Assembly (NCBI GenBank): GCA_963828405.1
Contig: CAWHEG010000031.1
Span: forward strand, 3,100,001-3,164,000
Length of the DNA stretch: 64,000 nt
Direction of reading: 5' to 3'
Origin: JANMJD01 sp963828405
Lineage (GTDB): Bacteria; Actinomycetota; Acidimicrobiia; Acidimicrobiales; Ilumatobacteraceae
Every line of letters begins with the position of its first letter. Position 1 is the first letter of the stretch. Shown one piece after another: positions 8,684 to 28,075 of this stretch. The notes under the pieces are model-generated. The model saw only the letters and a program-made list of their open reading frames with translations, searched no databases and was not told the origin of the DNA. Both the position numbers and the translations under genes were made by a program.

Positions 8684-9364
8684 TCAGCGGGCGGGGGAGC
8701 GACCGTGGACGACGAGGTTCGAGCACCAGCCGGCCGTGCGGTGACGGATCAGGCTGACCTCGGCGCCGGGCGGGAACAGGGTGCGCAGCTCGCCCGCCGA
8801 GACGAGGTTGAGGTTGGCCGTGTCGGCCCAGAACGGCCGGCCGAGTCGGCGCAGGACGGCCTGGTGGCGCCGCTGGGGGAGCCAGTGAAGCAGCGGTAGG
8901 AAGGTGTGCAGTTCGATCGGGAACCAACGGTTCGGTGTCGTGAGGAAGAAGCGGTCGGCGACGCGGCACATCTCGGCGACGAACCGGCGCTGGGCGTCCC
9001 GGTCACCGACGTGTTCGAGCACCGCCGAGGAGAAGGCCACGTCGAAGGTGCGGTCCTCGAAGGGGAGGCGGCGGCCGTCGGTCTGCACGAAGCTGAGCCC
9101 GGGGTACTGCCCGGCGAGGAACGAGGCGTCCTCGATGCTGGTCGCCGTGATCCGGGCGGGGAACGGGTAGAGCGCCTCGAAGAAGTTGGAGTCGGCCAGG
9201 TCGCGGTCGGGCGTGACGCCGATGTCGATCACCGTCGTGTCGATCGACGTCGGGACGGCTGCGGTGAACCGGGCGAACATCTTGCGGCGGGCCCGCAGTG
9301 CCAGCTTCGTGGCCGGCGATCGCAGGCGGTTGCCCTTCGAGAAGTAGTCGATGCTCGCGCTCAC
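8684..9364 (-). CDS. Class I SAM-dependent methyltransferase
   Basis: 226-residue methyltransferase-fold protein. The SAM-binding first motif is diverged but visible as TTVIDIGVTPDRD. The acidic loop follows at ATSIED, and post-motif strands at FEDRTFDVAFSSAVLEHVGD and FFLTTPNRWFPIELHTFLP are typical of the Methyltransf_11 group acting on small molecules or lipids. I use the GTG at 9364 because TACCGT lies 8 nt before it. The frame extends to another GTG at 9385. Its neighbour is the S1P-lyase-like gene, so the substrate could be lipid-related, but this is only context. Confidence 0.75.
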   Translation of the reverse strand: MSASIDYFSKGNRLRSPATKLALRARRKMFARFTAAVPTSIDTTVIDIGVTPDRDLADSNFFEALYPFPARITATSIEDASFLAGQYPGLSFVQTDGRRLPFEDRTFDVAFSSAVLEHVGDRDAQRRFVAEMCRVADRFFLTTPNRWFPIELHTFLPLLHWLPQRRHQAVLRRLGRPFWADTANLNLVSAGELRTLFPPGAEVSLIRHRTAGWCSNLVVHGRSPAR

Positions 9365-9372
9365 CACCCTGC

Positions 9373-9378
9373 ACGGTA
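9373..9378 (-). promoter_or_regulatory. -10 element of the methyltransferase gene
   Basis: TACCGT on the minus strand, ending 8 nt before the GTG at 9364; it selects that start. Confidence 0.4.
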
Positions 9379-9524
9379 GCGACACCCGACCGCCAACCGA
9401 ACCGCATCAGCTCTCGGGGGGTCGAGCTTCGGGGAGGGTTGAGGCCGCCCGGCGGGTCTCACGTGTGTCCGCCGAGTGGCGTTGGACCCTAGGAACGGCC
9501 CGACGACGGGGCGATGATGTCGTC

Positions 9525-10418
9525 ATGGACTCCTTTGCCCTCTCCAAGGTCGCCATCCACGGTCACGAGGTCATGTATCGGCGCGGCGGCGAAGGTGAGG
9601 CGGTGCTCCTCATCCACGGTCTGGCCGGCAGCTCGCGGACGTGGCGGGCGGTGCAGCCCGCGCTCGCCCGCTCGTACGACGTGATCGCCCCCGACCTGCT
9701 CGGTCACGGCGAGTCGGCCAAACCGATGGGCGACTACTCGCTCGGCGCCTTCGCCAGCGGGCTGCGCGACCTGCTCGCCGTGCTCGAGGTCCCCCGGGCC
9801 ACGATCGTCGGCCAGTCCTTCGGTGGCGGCGTCGCCATGCAACTCGCCTATCAGCACCCCGAGCTGTGCGATCGCCTCGTGCTCGTCGGCAGCGGGGGTC
9901 TGGGGCGCGAGGTGAGCTGGATGCTCCGGCTCCTGACGCTGCCCGGGGCCGAGCACCTGATGCCACTGGTGTTCCCCCGGGTCGTGGCCGAACGGGGCGA
10001 CGACATGGGCCGGCTGTTGAAGCGGGTCGGGGTGAAGGCGCCCCGGCTGTCGGAGATGTGGCGTTCGTACTCGTCGCTGGCCGGAGCCGAGGACCGCAAG
10101 GCCTTCGTGCGCACCATCCGCGGCGTGATCGAGCCGGGCGGCCAGGTCGTCAGCGCACTGGACCGGCTGTACCTCGCCGCGCACATCCCGACCCTGATCG
10201 TCTGGGGCGACCGCGATGACATCATCCCGGTGCGCCACGCCTACGCCGCCCACGAGGCGATCCCCGGGAGTCGCCTGGTAATCATCGAGGGGGTCGGCCA
10301 CTTCCCGCACGCCGAGGCCCCGGACCGGTTCGTGTCCGTGCTTGCCGAGTTCCTCGATTCGACCCGGCCGGGCCCGACGGCGCCGGGAAGCCTCCACGAC
10401 CTGATCAACGCCCACTGA
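9525..10418 (+). CDS. Alpha/beta-fold hydrolase
   Basis: 297-residue hydrolase of the alpha/beta superfamily. The oxyanion segment is LLIHGLAGSSRTW. The nucleophile elbow is GQSFGG (Ser), the acid is in IVWGDRDDIIP and the catalytic histidine is in GVGHFPHAEAP, so the triad is complete. The helical cap region lies between about residues 130 and 200. It precedes the lipid-synthase locus on the same strand, and the megasynthase has no thioesterase domain, so product release is a conceivable role. The 117-bp gap with its own promoter-like elements argues against simple co-transcription. It could equally be an unrelated esterase. Confidence 0.85.
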   Translation: MDSFALSKVAIHGHEVMYRRGGEGEAVLLIHGLAGSSRTWRAVQPALARSYDVIAPDLLGHGESAKPMGDYSLGAFASGLRDLLAVLEVPRATIVGQSFGGGVAMQLAYQHPELCDRLVLVGSGGLGREVSWMLRLLTLPGAEHLMPLVFPRVVAERGDDMGRLLKRVGVKAPRLSEMWRSYSSLAGAEDRKAFVRTIRGVIEPGGQVVSALDRLYLAAHIPTLIVWGDRDDIIPVRHAYAAHEAIPGSRLVIIEGVGHFPHAEAPDRFVSVLAEFLDSTRPGPTAPGSLHDLINAH

Positions 10419-10476
10419 CCGGGGCCCGGACGGGGGATGGTCCCTCGCCGGTCCGACTGGTGACCTAAGTCCATGG

Positions 10477-10497
10477 AAGGACCCGGATTCGGTCCTT
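10477..10497. promoter_or_regulatory. Inverted-repeat operator candidate for the lipid locus
   Basis: Perfect 7-bp inverted repeat: AAGGACC (10477-10483), 7-bp spacer, GGTCCTT (10491-10497). The right arm runs into the predicted -10, so a bound repressor would block RNA polymerase. Confidence 0.45.
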
Positions 10498-10502
10498 AGC
10501 GT
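10497..10502 (+). promoter_or_regulatory. -10 element of the lipid-synthase operon
   Basis: TAGCGT. Start of transcription near 10509 would leave a leader of about 27 nt, which contains an AAGGGG ribosome binding site before the ATG at 10536. Confidence 0.4.
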
Positions 10503-10535
10503 GGTCGAGCGGATGAGGCACGAAGGGGACCCACG

Positions 10536-12246
10536 ATGACCGATTCGCTGACGGCACCCACAGGCCACGTCGGGGGAGCGGGACTCGACACCGACACGCT
10601 GGGGATGATGCTCGACGCGCTCGGCGAGTTCGTCGGCCACGCGCTCACACCCGAGCGCCAGCTGGAGCTCGACCACGAGGACGTCTGCCCGGAGGACATC
10701 GTCCGGGCGATGAGCGACCCCGACCAGCTCGGCGTGCAGCTGATCTTCGTTCCGGCCGCCTACGGCGGCATGGATGGCGGCGCGTTCGACGCCTACCGGG
10801 TGTGCGAGGTGATGGCCCGCCACGACATCGGCCTGGCCACTGCGGTGTTCGCCACGTTCCTCGGCAGCGACCCGATCCTCGTCGGGGCGACCGAGGAGCA
10901 GAAGCAGCGTTGGCTGGGGGCCATCGCCGAACAGGGCCTGGTGTTCGCCTACGGCGCCACCGAACCCGACGCCGGGAGCGATCTGGGGGCGATGAAGACG
11001 ACCGCGGTGCGGATCGAGCAGGACGGCGTGGTCACCGGTTACCGGATCAACGGCCGCAAGCAGTGGATCTCCAACGGCTCGATCGCCGATGTCGTCACCG
11101 TGCTGGCCCGCACTCCCGACGGCCCGTCGTGGTTCACCGTCCCGAAGGGGACCCCCGGCTTCACCGCCGCTCATCCCGAGGACAAGCACGGCCTGCGCCT
11201 CTCCAACACCGCTGCGCTGTTCCTCGACGACGTCGAGGTGCCCGCCGATCACCTGATCGGCGGTGTCGAGGGCCGCGGGTTGGTGCAGGCCCAGCAGGTG
11301 TTCGGCTACACCCGCCTGATGGTCGCCGCGTTCGGTCTCGGCGGGGGTTGGGAGGCCCTCGACCGGGCGATCGCCTACTCGCTCGAGCGCAAGCAGGGCG
11401 GCTCGCCCCTGGCCGAGAAGCAGGGCTTCACCCACAAGTTGATCGTGCCCCACGCCGTGCGCCTCGAGGCCGCCCGGAGCTACATCGAGGCGACCGCCGA
11501 CAAGATCGACCGCGGCCTCGGGGAGAACGGGGCGATGAACACCGAGGGTGCGATCGCCAAGCTGATGGCCACCGAGGCGGGCAACGCTGCGGCCGACGCC
11601 GCCATCCAGGCGCACGGCGGCTACGGGTACACCCGCGAGTATGTCGTCGAGAAGATCAAGCGCGACGTGCGCATCACCACGATCTACGAGGGCACATCGG
11701 AGATCATGGAGATGACCATCGCCCGCGACCGCTGGCAGCAGCACCTCAAGACGAGCGGCGCGTACTACCTCGACCGGGCGGCCGAACTGGTCTCGGTGCA
11801 TGCCGGCCATCCCACGGTCGGCGCCGATTGCGCGGCCCTCGCCGCCCGAGCGCTGGCCGCCGTGCTCGAGGCCTGCCGCGTCGCCCGCCTGACCCGGAAC
11901 CAGCACATCCTGTTCCGACTCGGGGAGCTGATCACCCACGCCGAGTGTGCCGACGCCCTGGCGCGGCGGGCCGCCGCCGCCCTCGACGGCCAACGCCACG
12001 AGAAGAGCCACGACCGTTTCGACGCCGACGCGCTGGCGGCGATGTCGCGGGTCTTCGGCCGCGAGGCGGCCCAGAAGGTCGGTCAGGAAGGCGTGCGCTG
12101 GGTCGCCGGATCCGTCGATGCCGGTGGCGGCGGCGGTGGCGCCGCTGCTGGCCGCCATCCCGATGGAGGCCATCCTCGCCGCCCAGTCCGGGCTGCTCGC
12201 CGACATGGACCGCGTCGCCGACGTGCTCTACGGCCGCGCCGGCTGA
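10536..12246 (+). CDS. Acyl-CoA dehydrogenase, first gene of the lipid locus (one extra base near its 3' end)
   Basis: 569-residue FAD-dependent acyl-CoA dehydrogenase-family protein. Seen in order: FAYGATEPDAGSDLGAMKTT (substrate and flavin contacts), RINGRKQWISNG, the QAHGGYGYTREY helix, and IYEGTSEIMEM, whose Glu is the usual catalytic base. A C-terminal helical extension of about 170 residues follows. Near 12112-12140 the frame moves by one base. The reading that continues is PLLAAIPMEAILAAQSG to a stop at 12246, 42 nt before the megasynthase. In this position it could oxidise or, running in reverse, saturate acyl intermediates for a synthase that lacks an enoyl reductase domain (inference). 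An AAGGGG ribosome binding site precedes the ATG. Confidence 0.85.
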
Positions 12247-12288
12247 TGCCCGGCCTCCACCACCCCGATCACCCAGGAGCACCGAAGA

Positions 12289-20855
<8,567 letters not shown>

Positions 20856-20859
<4 letters not shown>

Positions 20860-23800
20860 CGAGCGACGACGGCGATGATGCCCGCGGCAACGATGCCGGC
20901 GGCATTCGCCGTCTCGGCGTGTTCGACAGCGGCGAGACGGCCGTGCGGGTGCTCAACGCCGTCGGCGGACTGAACAACGCCGGGGACGTTCCGGCGATCA
21001 CGACGGTGCTTCTCCACCGGGATCCCGATCCGGAGCCATGGTTCGCGCGGGAGGCCGATGAGGTGCGGTGGCTCACCGAATCGGGCGAGCCGTCGATCGG
21101 GGATGTCGTCGGGTGCCTCCGCCAGGCCAACGTCGACACCCTGTGGCTGGGTTCGTGGCCGGGTTCGTCGCCGGGTTCGTCGCCGGGTTCGTCGCCGGCG
21201 GGCACACGGGCCGACCTGATCGCCGCCTGCGAGGCGGGTGGCATCTCGGTGGTCGGCCCCGACGCCCGGACCGTGCGCCGACTGGCCGACCCCGCCGAGT
21301 TGGCCGCCCTCGCCGGTGCCGCGAGTGGTCCGGCCGCGGGCACCGCGACACGTCGGGTCGAGGTCGACGTGCTCGCCGACGACCACGGCGGCGTCTGGGT
21401 TCTCGGCGGTCGCGATGTCAGCGTTCGCCGTGACGGCCGAGCGGTGATCGCCGAGGCGCCGTGTGCCTTCGTCTCGGCCGAACTGGCGGGCCGGTTGCGC
21501 CGGGCCGCTGCCGATCTGACCCGTTCCGTCGGGTACCGGGGCGCAGGCGTGATCACCTTCGTGCACGACGGCGCCGGGTTCCGACTCGTCGGGTTCGATT
21601 GCGTCGCCGCGCCCGATCACGCCACCACCGAGGAACGCACCGGTGCCAGCATCATCGGCTGGCGCCTACGGGTGCAGCGGGGAGAAGCGTTGCCCGTCGA
21701 GGAGCCGCGCGGGGGCGGCATCGTGGTCGAGGCCCGTCTGCTCGCCGAGGACCCCGACGCAGGCTTCGTGGTCGGGTCCGGTCGGGTGGCCCTGCTGTCG
21801 TTCCCGGTCGGCACCGGGGTGCGGGTCGACGCCAACCGGCGGGTCGGCGACGTCGTCGATGCCGCCGACCCCCTGCTCGCCGTGATCACCGCCTGGGGGC
21901 CCGATCGCGCGGTCGCCCTCGCCAGGGTGCAGCGCGCCCTCGAACGGACCTCGGTGGTGATCGACGGGGGGGCGACGAACCGGTCGCTGCTGCTCAGCCT
22001 GCTCGCCGACGGCCGGTTCGTGCACGGCGAGATCGACGACGGCTGGCTGGAGCGGATGCTCGCCGCCCGGCCGGCACCAGCCCCCGAACCGGTCGTCCTG
22101 CTGGCCGCCGCAGTCGAGGCGTACGAGACGGACCGGGCACATGCCCAGGAGGCGTTCTACGCCTCGGCCGCCCGGGGGCGGCCGCAGCAGCCGCTCGACG
22201 TCGGTGACGGCATCGAGCTCGGCTACCGGGGTGTGACCTACAGACTCGACGTCGACCGTGTCGGACCGCGCCGTTACTCGATCCGCTCCGGAGAGGTCGT
22301 GGCCGACGTCGCCGTCGACGCGCTGGGCGACTTCGAACGGCGGATCACGTGCGGGGGCCGCCGCTACCGGTTGATCGTCGCTCCTGTCGGCGCCGGTTTC
22401 CGCCTCGAGCTCGGCCGCACGGCGCACCGCGTCGACCGCCGGGACGGTGTCGTCGTGCGCGCCGGTTGGCCGGCGTTGGTCGTGCGCGCCCTGGTCGAAC
22501 CGGGTGGCGAGGTCGCCGCCGGGGACCCGCTCGCCGTCCTCGAGTCGATGAAGATGGAGACGACGGTCGCAGCACCGTTCCCGGGCATCGTCGTGTCCGT
22601 GTCGGTGATCCCCAACTCCCAGGTCGAGCGCGGTGCCGCCCTCGTCCGCCTGCGCCCCGTCGGCGCTGCGGCCGCCGCGCCGGTGGGGGACGGTGGGGAC
22701 CCCCTCGACCTCTCCGGGTACGAGCGGACGATCGACATCACCCGCAAGCCATGCGAACGGGTCTACCAGGCGATCGGGGACTACCTGCTGGGCTACGACC
22801 TGGCGCCCGACGAACTGCGCAAGCTGCTCACCCAGCAGCGCCGACTGGCCGAGATCGCCGGCGCGGCGGACGCCGACCTGCTCAGGTGCGAGGACGGGCT
22901 GCTCGACATCCACGCGGAGTTGGGCGTGCTCTACCGCCCCCAGACGGTGAGCGAGCCCGACGATCTGGCACCGAACACCGAGAACACCCAGGAGTACCTG
23001 GTGTCGTTCCTGCAGTGGCTCGACGCCGACCGAGCCGGTCTTCCCGAGGGTTACCGGCGTCGACTCGAACGTGTCCTGCGACGGTTCGCCGTGCGCGACC
23101 TGCGGCGCACTGCTGAGCTCGAGTCGGCCCTCACATGGATCTTCCGGTCGCTGTCCCGGTTGAGCGAACTGACGCCTCTCGTGATCGCCGTCCTCGAACG
23201 ACGGCTCGCCCATCGCGACGCCCTGATCGAACACGCCGACCCGGCGATGCGTGACCGTCTCGACCGGCTGGCGGCCGCCGCGCAGGGCCGCCAGCAGGCG
23301 ATCGCCGATCTGGCTCGCGACGTTCGGTTCCACTACTTCGACGAGCCGCCGATGGAGGCTGCCGCGGCCGAGTTGCACGCCGAGATGGACGCACACCTCG
23401 CCCTCCTCGTCGCCCGGCCCGACGGCCCGGACCGCGCCGAACGGATCGACCGTCTCGTCTGGTGCCCGCTGCCGATGCGTTCGCAGCTGGTCGATGCGTG
23501 CCGTTCCGGGCCGGGGTCGGCCGCGGCGGTCAGCCGAGTGGTGCTCGAGGTGCACATCCGACGCTTCTACCGCAGCTGCGACTACGGCGAGATCACCTGC
23601 GACGAGGAGGGGGGAGTCGCTTTCGGCTTCACCGACTACCGCTCCGGCGACCTCGACGTGCACGTCGTCGCCGGCTACCTCCCACTCACCGCGCTCCCGG
23701 CCTGGTCGGCCGCCGTGGGCCGGCACCTGGCCGACGTGGCCGCCGACCGGGCCGTCGTGGTCGACCTCGTCACCTGGCGGGACGCCGACCACGAGGACGT

Positions 23801-26308
23801 CGGAGACACGGCCGGCACCGTCGGCGGCCTGCTGGCCGACTGCCGTTTCGGTCGTGACCTCCAACGCATCGACGTCAGTGTCTGCCCCGCCGCCGACGCG
23901 TCCGGGCGGCGCCGACCCACCCAGCACGTCAGCTTCAGCGGCGCCGATGGCCGATTCGTCGAGGAACCGCTGTACCGCAACCTGCATCCGATGCTGGCCG
24001 AGCGGCTGGAGATCTGGCGGCTGTCCAACTTCCGCCTCGAGCGCCGCCCATCGCCGGAGGACGTCTACCTGTTCGACGGCGTGGCGCTGACCAACCCCCG
24101 GGACCATCGCCTGTTCGCCCTGGCCGAGATCCGCGACCTCGTCCCGATCCACGACCCCGGGACCGGCCGGGTCTCGTATCCCAGACTCGAACGGGTCGGA
24201 CTCCTGGCGATGGCGGCGATGCGCTCGGAGCTCGCCCGCTACGCGACGGGCGATCGCCCACAGGCCAACCGGCTCGTCCTCGACGTCCGCGCCCCTGGAC
24301 GCTGCCTGCCGACGAGGCCGAGGCGCTGGCCCGGCGGTTCGCGCCGCTCGCCGCCCGAACCGGCCTCGAGAAGGTGGTGGTCAAGGTGCGCATCCCGGAC
24401 CGCGGCGACCCCGGGCTGCTGCGCGATGCCGTGCTGCACATCGAGGAGGTCGGCGGCAGCGTCCTGGTGCGCGAGGACATCGCCGGGGACCAGCCGGTGA
24501 CACCGCTGAGCGCCTATCAGCAGAAGGTGCTGACCGCCGCCCGGTTCGGCTCGCCGTACCCCTACGAGATCGTCAGGCTGCTCACCGGACGGCGCTCGAC
24601 GAAGGGGTTGCCCGATTCCTTCGAGGAACTCGACCTCGACGGCAACGACCAGCTGGTGCCGGTGCACCGCGCTCCGGGTGGCAACTCCGCCCATCTCGTC
24701 GTCGGCCTGCTCACCAACCGCACGCAGGTCGTTCCCGAGGGCATGCGCCGTGTCGCACTGCTCTCCGACCCCACCCAGGGGCTGGGCAACCTGGCCGAGC
24801 CCGAGTGCCGCCGGATCAACGCGGCGTTGGCGTACGCCCTGGAGCACCGGCTGCCCGTGGAGTGGTTCGCGGTGTCGAGCGGGGCGCTGATCGCCATGGA
24901 CTCGGGCACCGAGAACATGGACTGGATCGCGCTCACGCTGCGAAGGTTGATCGAGTTCACCCAGGCGGGTGGCGAGGTCAACATCGTCGTCACCGGGATC
25001 AACGTCGGCGGGCAGCCCTACTGGAACGCCGAGGCGACGATGCTCATGCACACCCGGGGCATCCTCGTGATGACACCGGCTTCGGCGATGGTGCTCACCG
25101 GCAAGCAGGCGCTCGACTCCTCGGGCGCGGTGAGCGCGGACGACAACTCCGGCATCGGTGGATACGACCGGGTGATGGGGCCCAACGGCCAGGCGCAGTA
25201 CTGGGCGCCGTCGTTCCCCGACGCCTGCGCCCTCCTGCTGCGCCATTACGAGTTGACCTACGTCGTTCCCGGCGAACGCTTCCCACGGCGCCGGCCGACG
25301 CTCGACCCGTTCGACCGTGATGTGCGTGCGAGCGCGCATGCCGCCACGACCGCCTGCCCGTTCACCAGCGTCGGCGACGTCTTCTCGGCGGAACTGAACC
25401 CCGAGCGCAAGCAGCCGTTCGACATGCGCTCGGTGATGCGCTCCGTCGCCGACTCCGATGCCGAGCCCCTCGAACGTTGGAAGGACCTCCGCGACGGCGA
25501 CACCTCGATCGTCTGGGACACGACGATCGGCGGAATCCCCGTCTGCCTGCTCGGGATGGAGTCCCACACGCTGGCCCGACGGGGCTACGTACCCGCCGAC
25601 GGCCCGCCGTCGTGGACCTCGGGCACGCTGTTCCCGCACTCGTCGCGCAAGGCCGCCCGGGCGATCAACGCGGCCAGCGCCAACCGGCCGCTCGTCGTCC
25701 TCGCCAACCTGTCCGGCTTCGACGGATCCCCGGAGTCGATGCGCCGCAGGCAGCTCGAGTTCGGCGCCGAGATCGGCCGGGCGGTGACCAACTTCGACGG
25801 GCCGATCGTGTTCGTCGTCGTGTCCAGGTACCACGGGGGAGCGTTCGTCGTGTTCTCCAAGGCGCTCAACCCCTCGATGGAGATCGCCGCCGTGGAGGGC
25901 TCGTTCGCCTCGGTGATCGGCGGCGCACCCGCCGCGGCGACCGTGTTCGCCCGCGAGGTGAAGCAGCGCACCGAGCACGATCCTCGTGTCCGCGCGGCTC
26001 GCCAGGGCGTGGCGGCGGCCACCGGCCCGGATGCCGCTCGATTGCGCAGCGCCTTGGTCCTGCTCACCGAGCAGGTGCGTTCGGAGAAGCTGGGTGAAGT
26101 GGCCGACGAGTTCGACGGAATCCACACCATCGAACGCGCGCTGCGTGTCGGCTCGGTCGATCGGATCATCGCCGCCGCCGCCATCCGTCCCTACGTCATC
26201 GATGCCCTGGAGCGGGGGATGGCCCGGCGCGCCCGACGGTCAGCACACCGGCCGATCGACCCACGAGTGGCGGGGCACGGCGGTGCCGAGATCGCTGCCC
26301 CTGGGTAG
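20856..26308 (+). CDS. Single-chain acyl-CoA carboxylase with degenerate biotin carboxylase part (one base missing)
   Basis: About 1,817 residues once one base is restored near 24296 (RAP|WTLPADEAE). Order as in eukaryotic acetyl-CoA carboxylase: BC-like region (to about 400), biotinyl domain with biotin lysine K566 in ESMKMET, a long helical central region, then the two carboxyltransferase halves (INVGGQPYWNAEATMLMHTR; FANLSGFDG-type block; SRYHGGAFVVFS). The BC part lacks the ATP-grasp lid, the usual MGDK lysine (LADPAEL instead) and the E-N-R-E-H catalytic string (VGFDCVAAPDH instead). It probably cannot carboxylate biotin itself and may need an AccC in trans. The substrate is probably acetyl- or propionyl-CoA feeding the megasynthase, to which it is coupled by a 4-nt overlap. 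Residues near 100 hold a short GSSP repeat encoded by a 12-nt tandem repeat. Confidence 0.85.
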
Positions 26309-26989
26309 CCGCTCGGGAGGATCCGTCGGCGCGGCGAAGGCGATGGTCAGCAGGAACACCCCGTCGCGGCGCCACCACCCGGGCATCGGCCCGCTGCCGC
26401 CGGTCACGGTCATCGCCGTCCAACCGTCGGACCGGGGCGTCGACCCCAACGACACATCCACGGTGCGGGTGTCGACGCGCAGGCCGACCTGCTGGACCTT
26501 GAGCGCCGCCTCCTTGGCCGACCAGATGAGGTTGGCCGCCTCGTCGCGGTGTTCGACATCGGACAGGCCGCCGATGAAGTCCCGCTCGAGGGGTGTGAAG
26601 AAGTCGGCGACGAAGGCGTCGGTCCGCGGCTCGACCAGTTCGAGATCGATGCCGAGGGTCCCGGCAGCCGCGCTCCCGGGTGGCCCGACCAGGCACACCG
26701 CCCAGCCGGAGCGATCGCTCATCGACACGTCGACGGGAGCACGGCGGCCGTCGATCTCCGCATACGGCGCGCCGCTGGGGTGGTGGCGGATCTCGATACG
26801 GGCCAACGCGGCGGGGACGGGGTCGAGGTCGAGGACCGCGGCGATCGCCTGTTTGGAGGTCCAGCGCCTGGTGAGGTACTCGTTACGGCGCTTGGTGAAG
26901 CGGATCGTGTCGAGGTGGCCGAGTTCGTGCCGCGACAGCCATTCGAAGGTTTCCGGCACCTCGTGCTCCCCGTGCGCCAGCCACCACAT
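26240..26989 (-). CDS. 4'-Phosphopantetheinyl transferase, Sfp type
   Basis: 249-residue Sfp/AcpT-superfamily enzyme that moves phosphopantetheine from CoA to carrier proteins. The Mg-binding motif is GIDLELVEPRTDAFVADFF and the second signature is WSAKEAALK, both intact. The N-terminal half includes HHPSGAPYAEI and DVSMSDRSGW, where the usual His of the SxSH motif is replaced. Its 3' end overlaps the convergent carboxylase gene by 69 nt. It begins 42 nt after the last ABC-importer gene and may be its final operon gene. Given the location, the megasynthase carriers are the obvious substrate, although those carry Thr at the modification site. Confidence 0.85.
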   Translation of the reverse strand: MWWLAHGEHEVPETFEWLSRHELGHLDTIRFTKRRNEYLTRRWTSKQAIAAVLDLDPVPAALARIEIRHHPSGAPYAEIDGRRAPVDVSMSDRSGWAVCLVGPPGSAAAGTLGIDLELVEPRTDAFVADFFTPLERDFIGGLSDVEHRDEAANLIWSAKEAALKVQQVGLRVDTRTVDVSLGSTPRSDGWTAMTVTGGSGPMPGWWRRDGVFLLTIAFAAPTDPPERLPRGSDLGTAVPRHSWVDRPVC

Positions 26990-27031
26990 CGCGCCATTGT
27001 GCCCGACGACGGCGATTCGGGCGGCGGTCGA

Positions 27032-28075
27032 CTACGACGAGGTGGCGGGCCGCGCCGGTTGGCGCTGCCGGGGGTCGAGCAGCACGCATGCGGCACGGTG
27101 GCCGACACCGACCGGCTGCAGGCGCGGGTCGACGACGGCGCACGCCTCGACGCGTGCCGGGCACCGGGGGTGGAACCGACATCCCTCGGGGATCGACGCG
27201 GCGTCGGGGGTCTCGCCCCGGGGCATCGACGACAGGTCGCGCGGGCGCCCGTCGGAGCGCGGGACGGCGGCGACCAGTGCGCGGGTGTACGGGTGCTGCG
27301 GATCGGTCGCCACGGCCCGGGCCGGGCCCTCCTCGACGATCCGGCCGAGGTACATCACACAGATCCGGTCGGCGTAACGCGCCGCGGTCGACAGGTCGTG
27401 GGTGATCATCAGCACCCCCATCCCGGCTCCACGGAGCTCGGCGAGCACGTCGAGCACACCGGCCCGGACCGAGGTGTCGAGCATCGAGACGGGTTCGTCG
27501 GCCACCAGGAGGTCGGGTTCGAGCACCAGTGCCGCGGCGATCGCCACCCGCTGGCGCTGCCCGCCGGACAGCTCGTGCGGATAGCGGTCGAGGAATTGAT
27601 CGGCGGGGAGCATCCCGACCCGGTCGAGGGCCCGGCGCGCCACGGCCTCGTGGTCGCCGCCGACCCCGTGGACGGACATCGGTTCGTACAGCGTGCGCCG
27701 GACCGTGAAGCGCGGATCGAGCGAGTCGTACGGGTCCTGGAAGATCATCTGCACCCGGCGGCGCAGCGCGCGCGCCTCGGTGCCGGTCATGCCGGCCATG
27801 TCGCGCCCGTCGACGGCGATCGTCCCGGCGGTGGCCGGGAGCAGCCCGACGGTCGCCAGGGCCATGGTCGTCTTCCCGCAGCCCGACTCGCCGACGAGGG
27901 CCACCAACTCGCCGGCGTGCACCGCGAGCGACACCGAGTCGACGGCGCGCACCACCCGCCGGGTCCGGCGCCTGAGGGTGGCGGCGAAGCCCCGTGACAT
28001 CGTGAACCCGACCTCGAGATCGTCGATGGCCAGCAGGGCGGGCGCGGGCATGGCGGCCGTCCCCGGGTCGGTCAC
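27032..28075 (-). CDS. Oligopeptide/dipeptide ABC importer ATPase (OppF/DppF-like)
   Basis: 347-residue ATPase. Walker A is GESGCGKTT, signature LSGGQRQRVAI and Walker B LLVADEP, followed by the switch region VLMITHDLS. The C-terminal oligopeptide-importer extension has the cysteine-containing GCRFHPRCPARVEAC block. A proline/alanine-rich N-terminal extension precedes the first strand. It overlaps the other ATPase gene by 4 nt and is the second ATPase of a complete DppABCDF-type importer, acting at the inner face of the membrane. The substrate is unknown. Confidence 0.93.
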   Translation of the reverse strand: MTDPGTAAMPAPALLAIDDLEVGFTMSRGFAATLRRRTRRVVRAVDSVSLAVHAGELVALVGESGCGKTTMALATVGLLPATAGTIAVDGRDMAGMTGTEARALRRRVQMIFQDPYDSLDPRFTVRRTLYEPMSVHGVGGDHEAVARRALDRVGMLPADQFLDRYPHELSGGQRQRVAIAAALVLEPDLLVADEPVSMLDTSVRAGVLDVLAELRGAGMGVLMITHDLSTAARYADRICVMYLGRIVEEGPARAVATDPQHPYTRALVAAVPRSDGRPRDLSSMPRGETPDAASIPEGCRFHPRCPARVEACAVVDPRLQPVGVGHRAACVLLDPRQRQPARPATSS

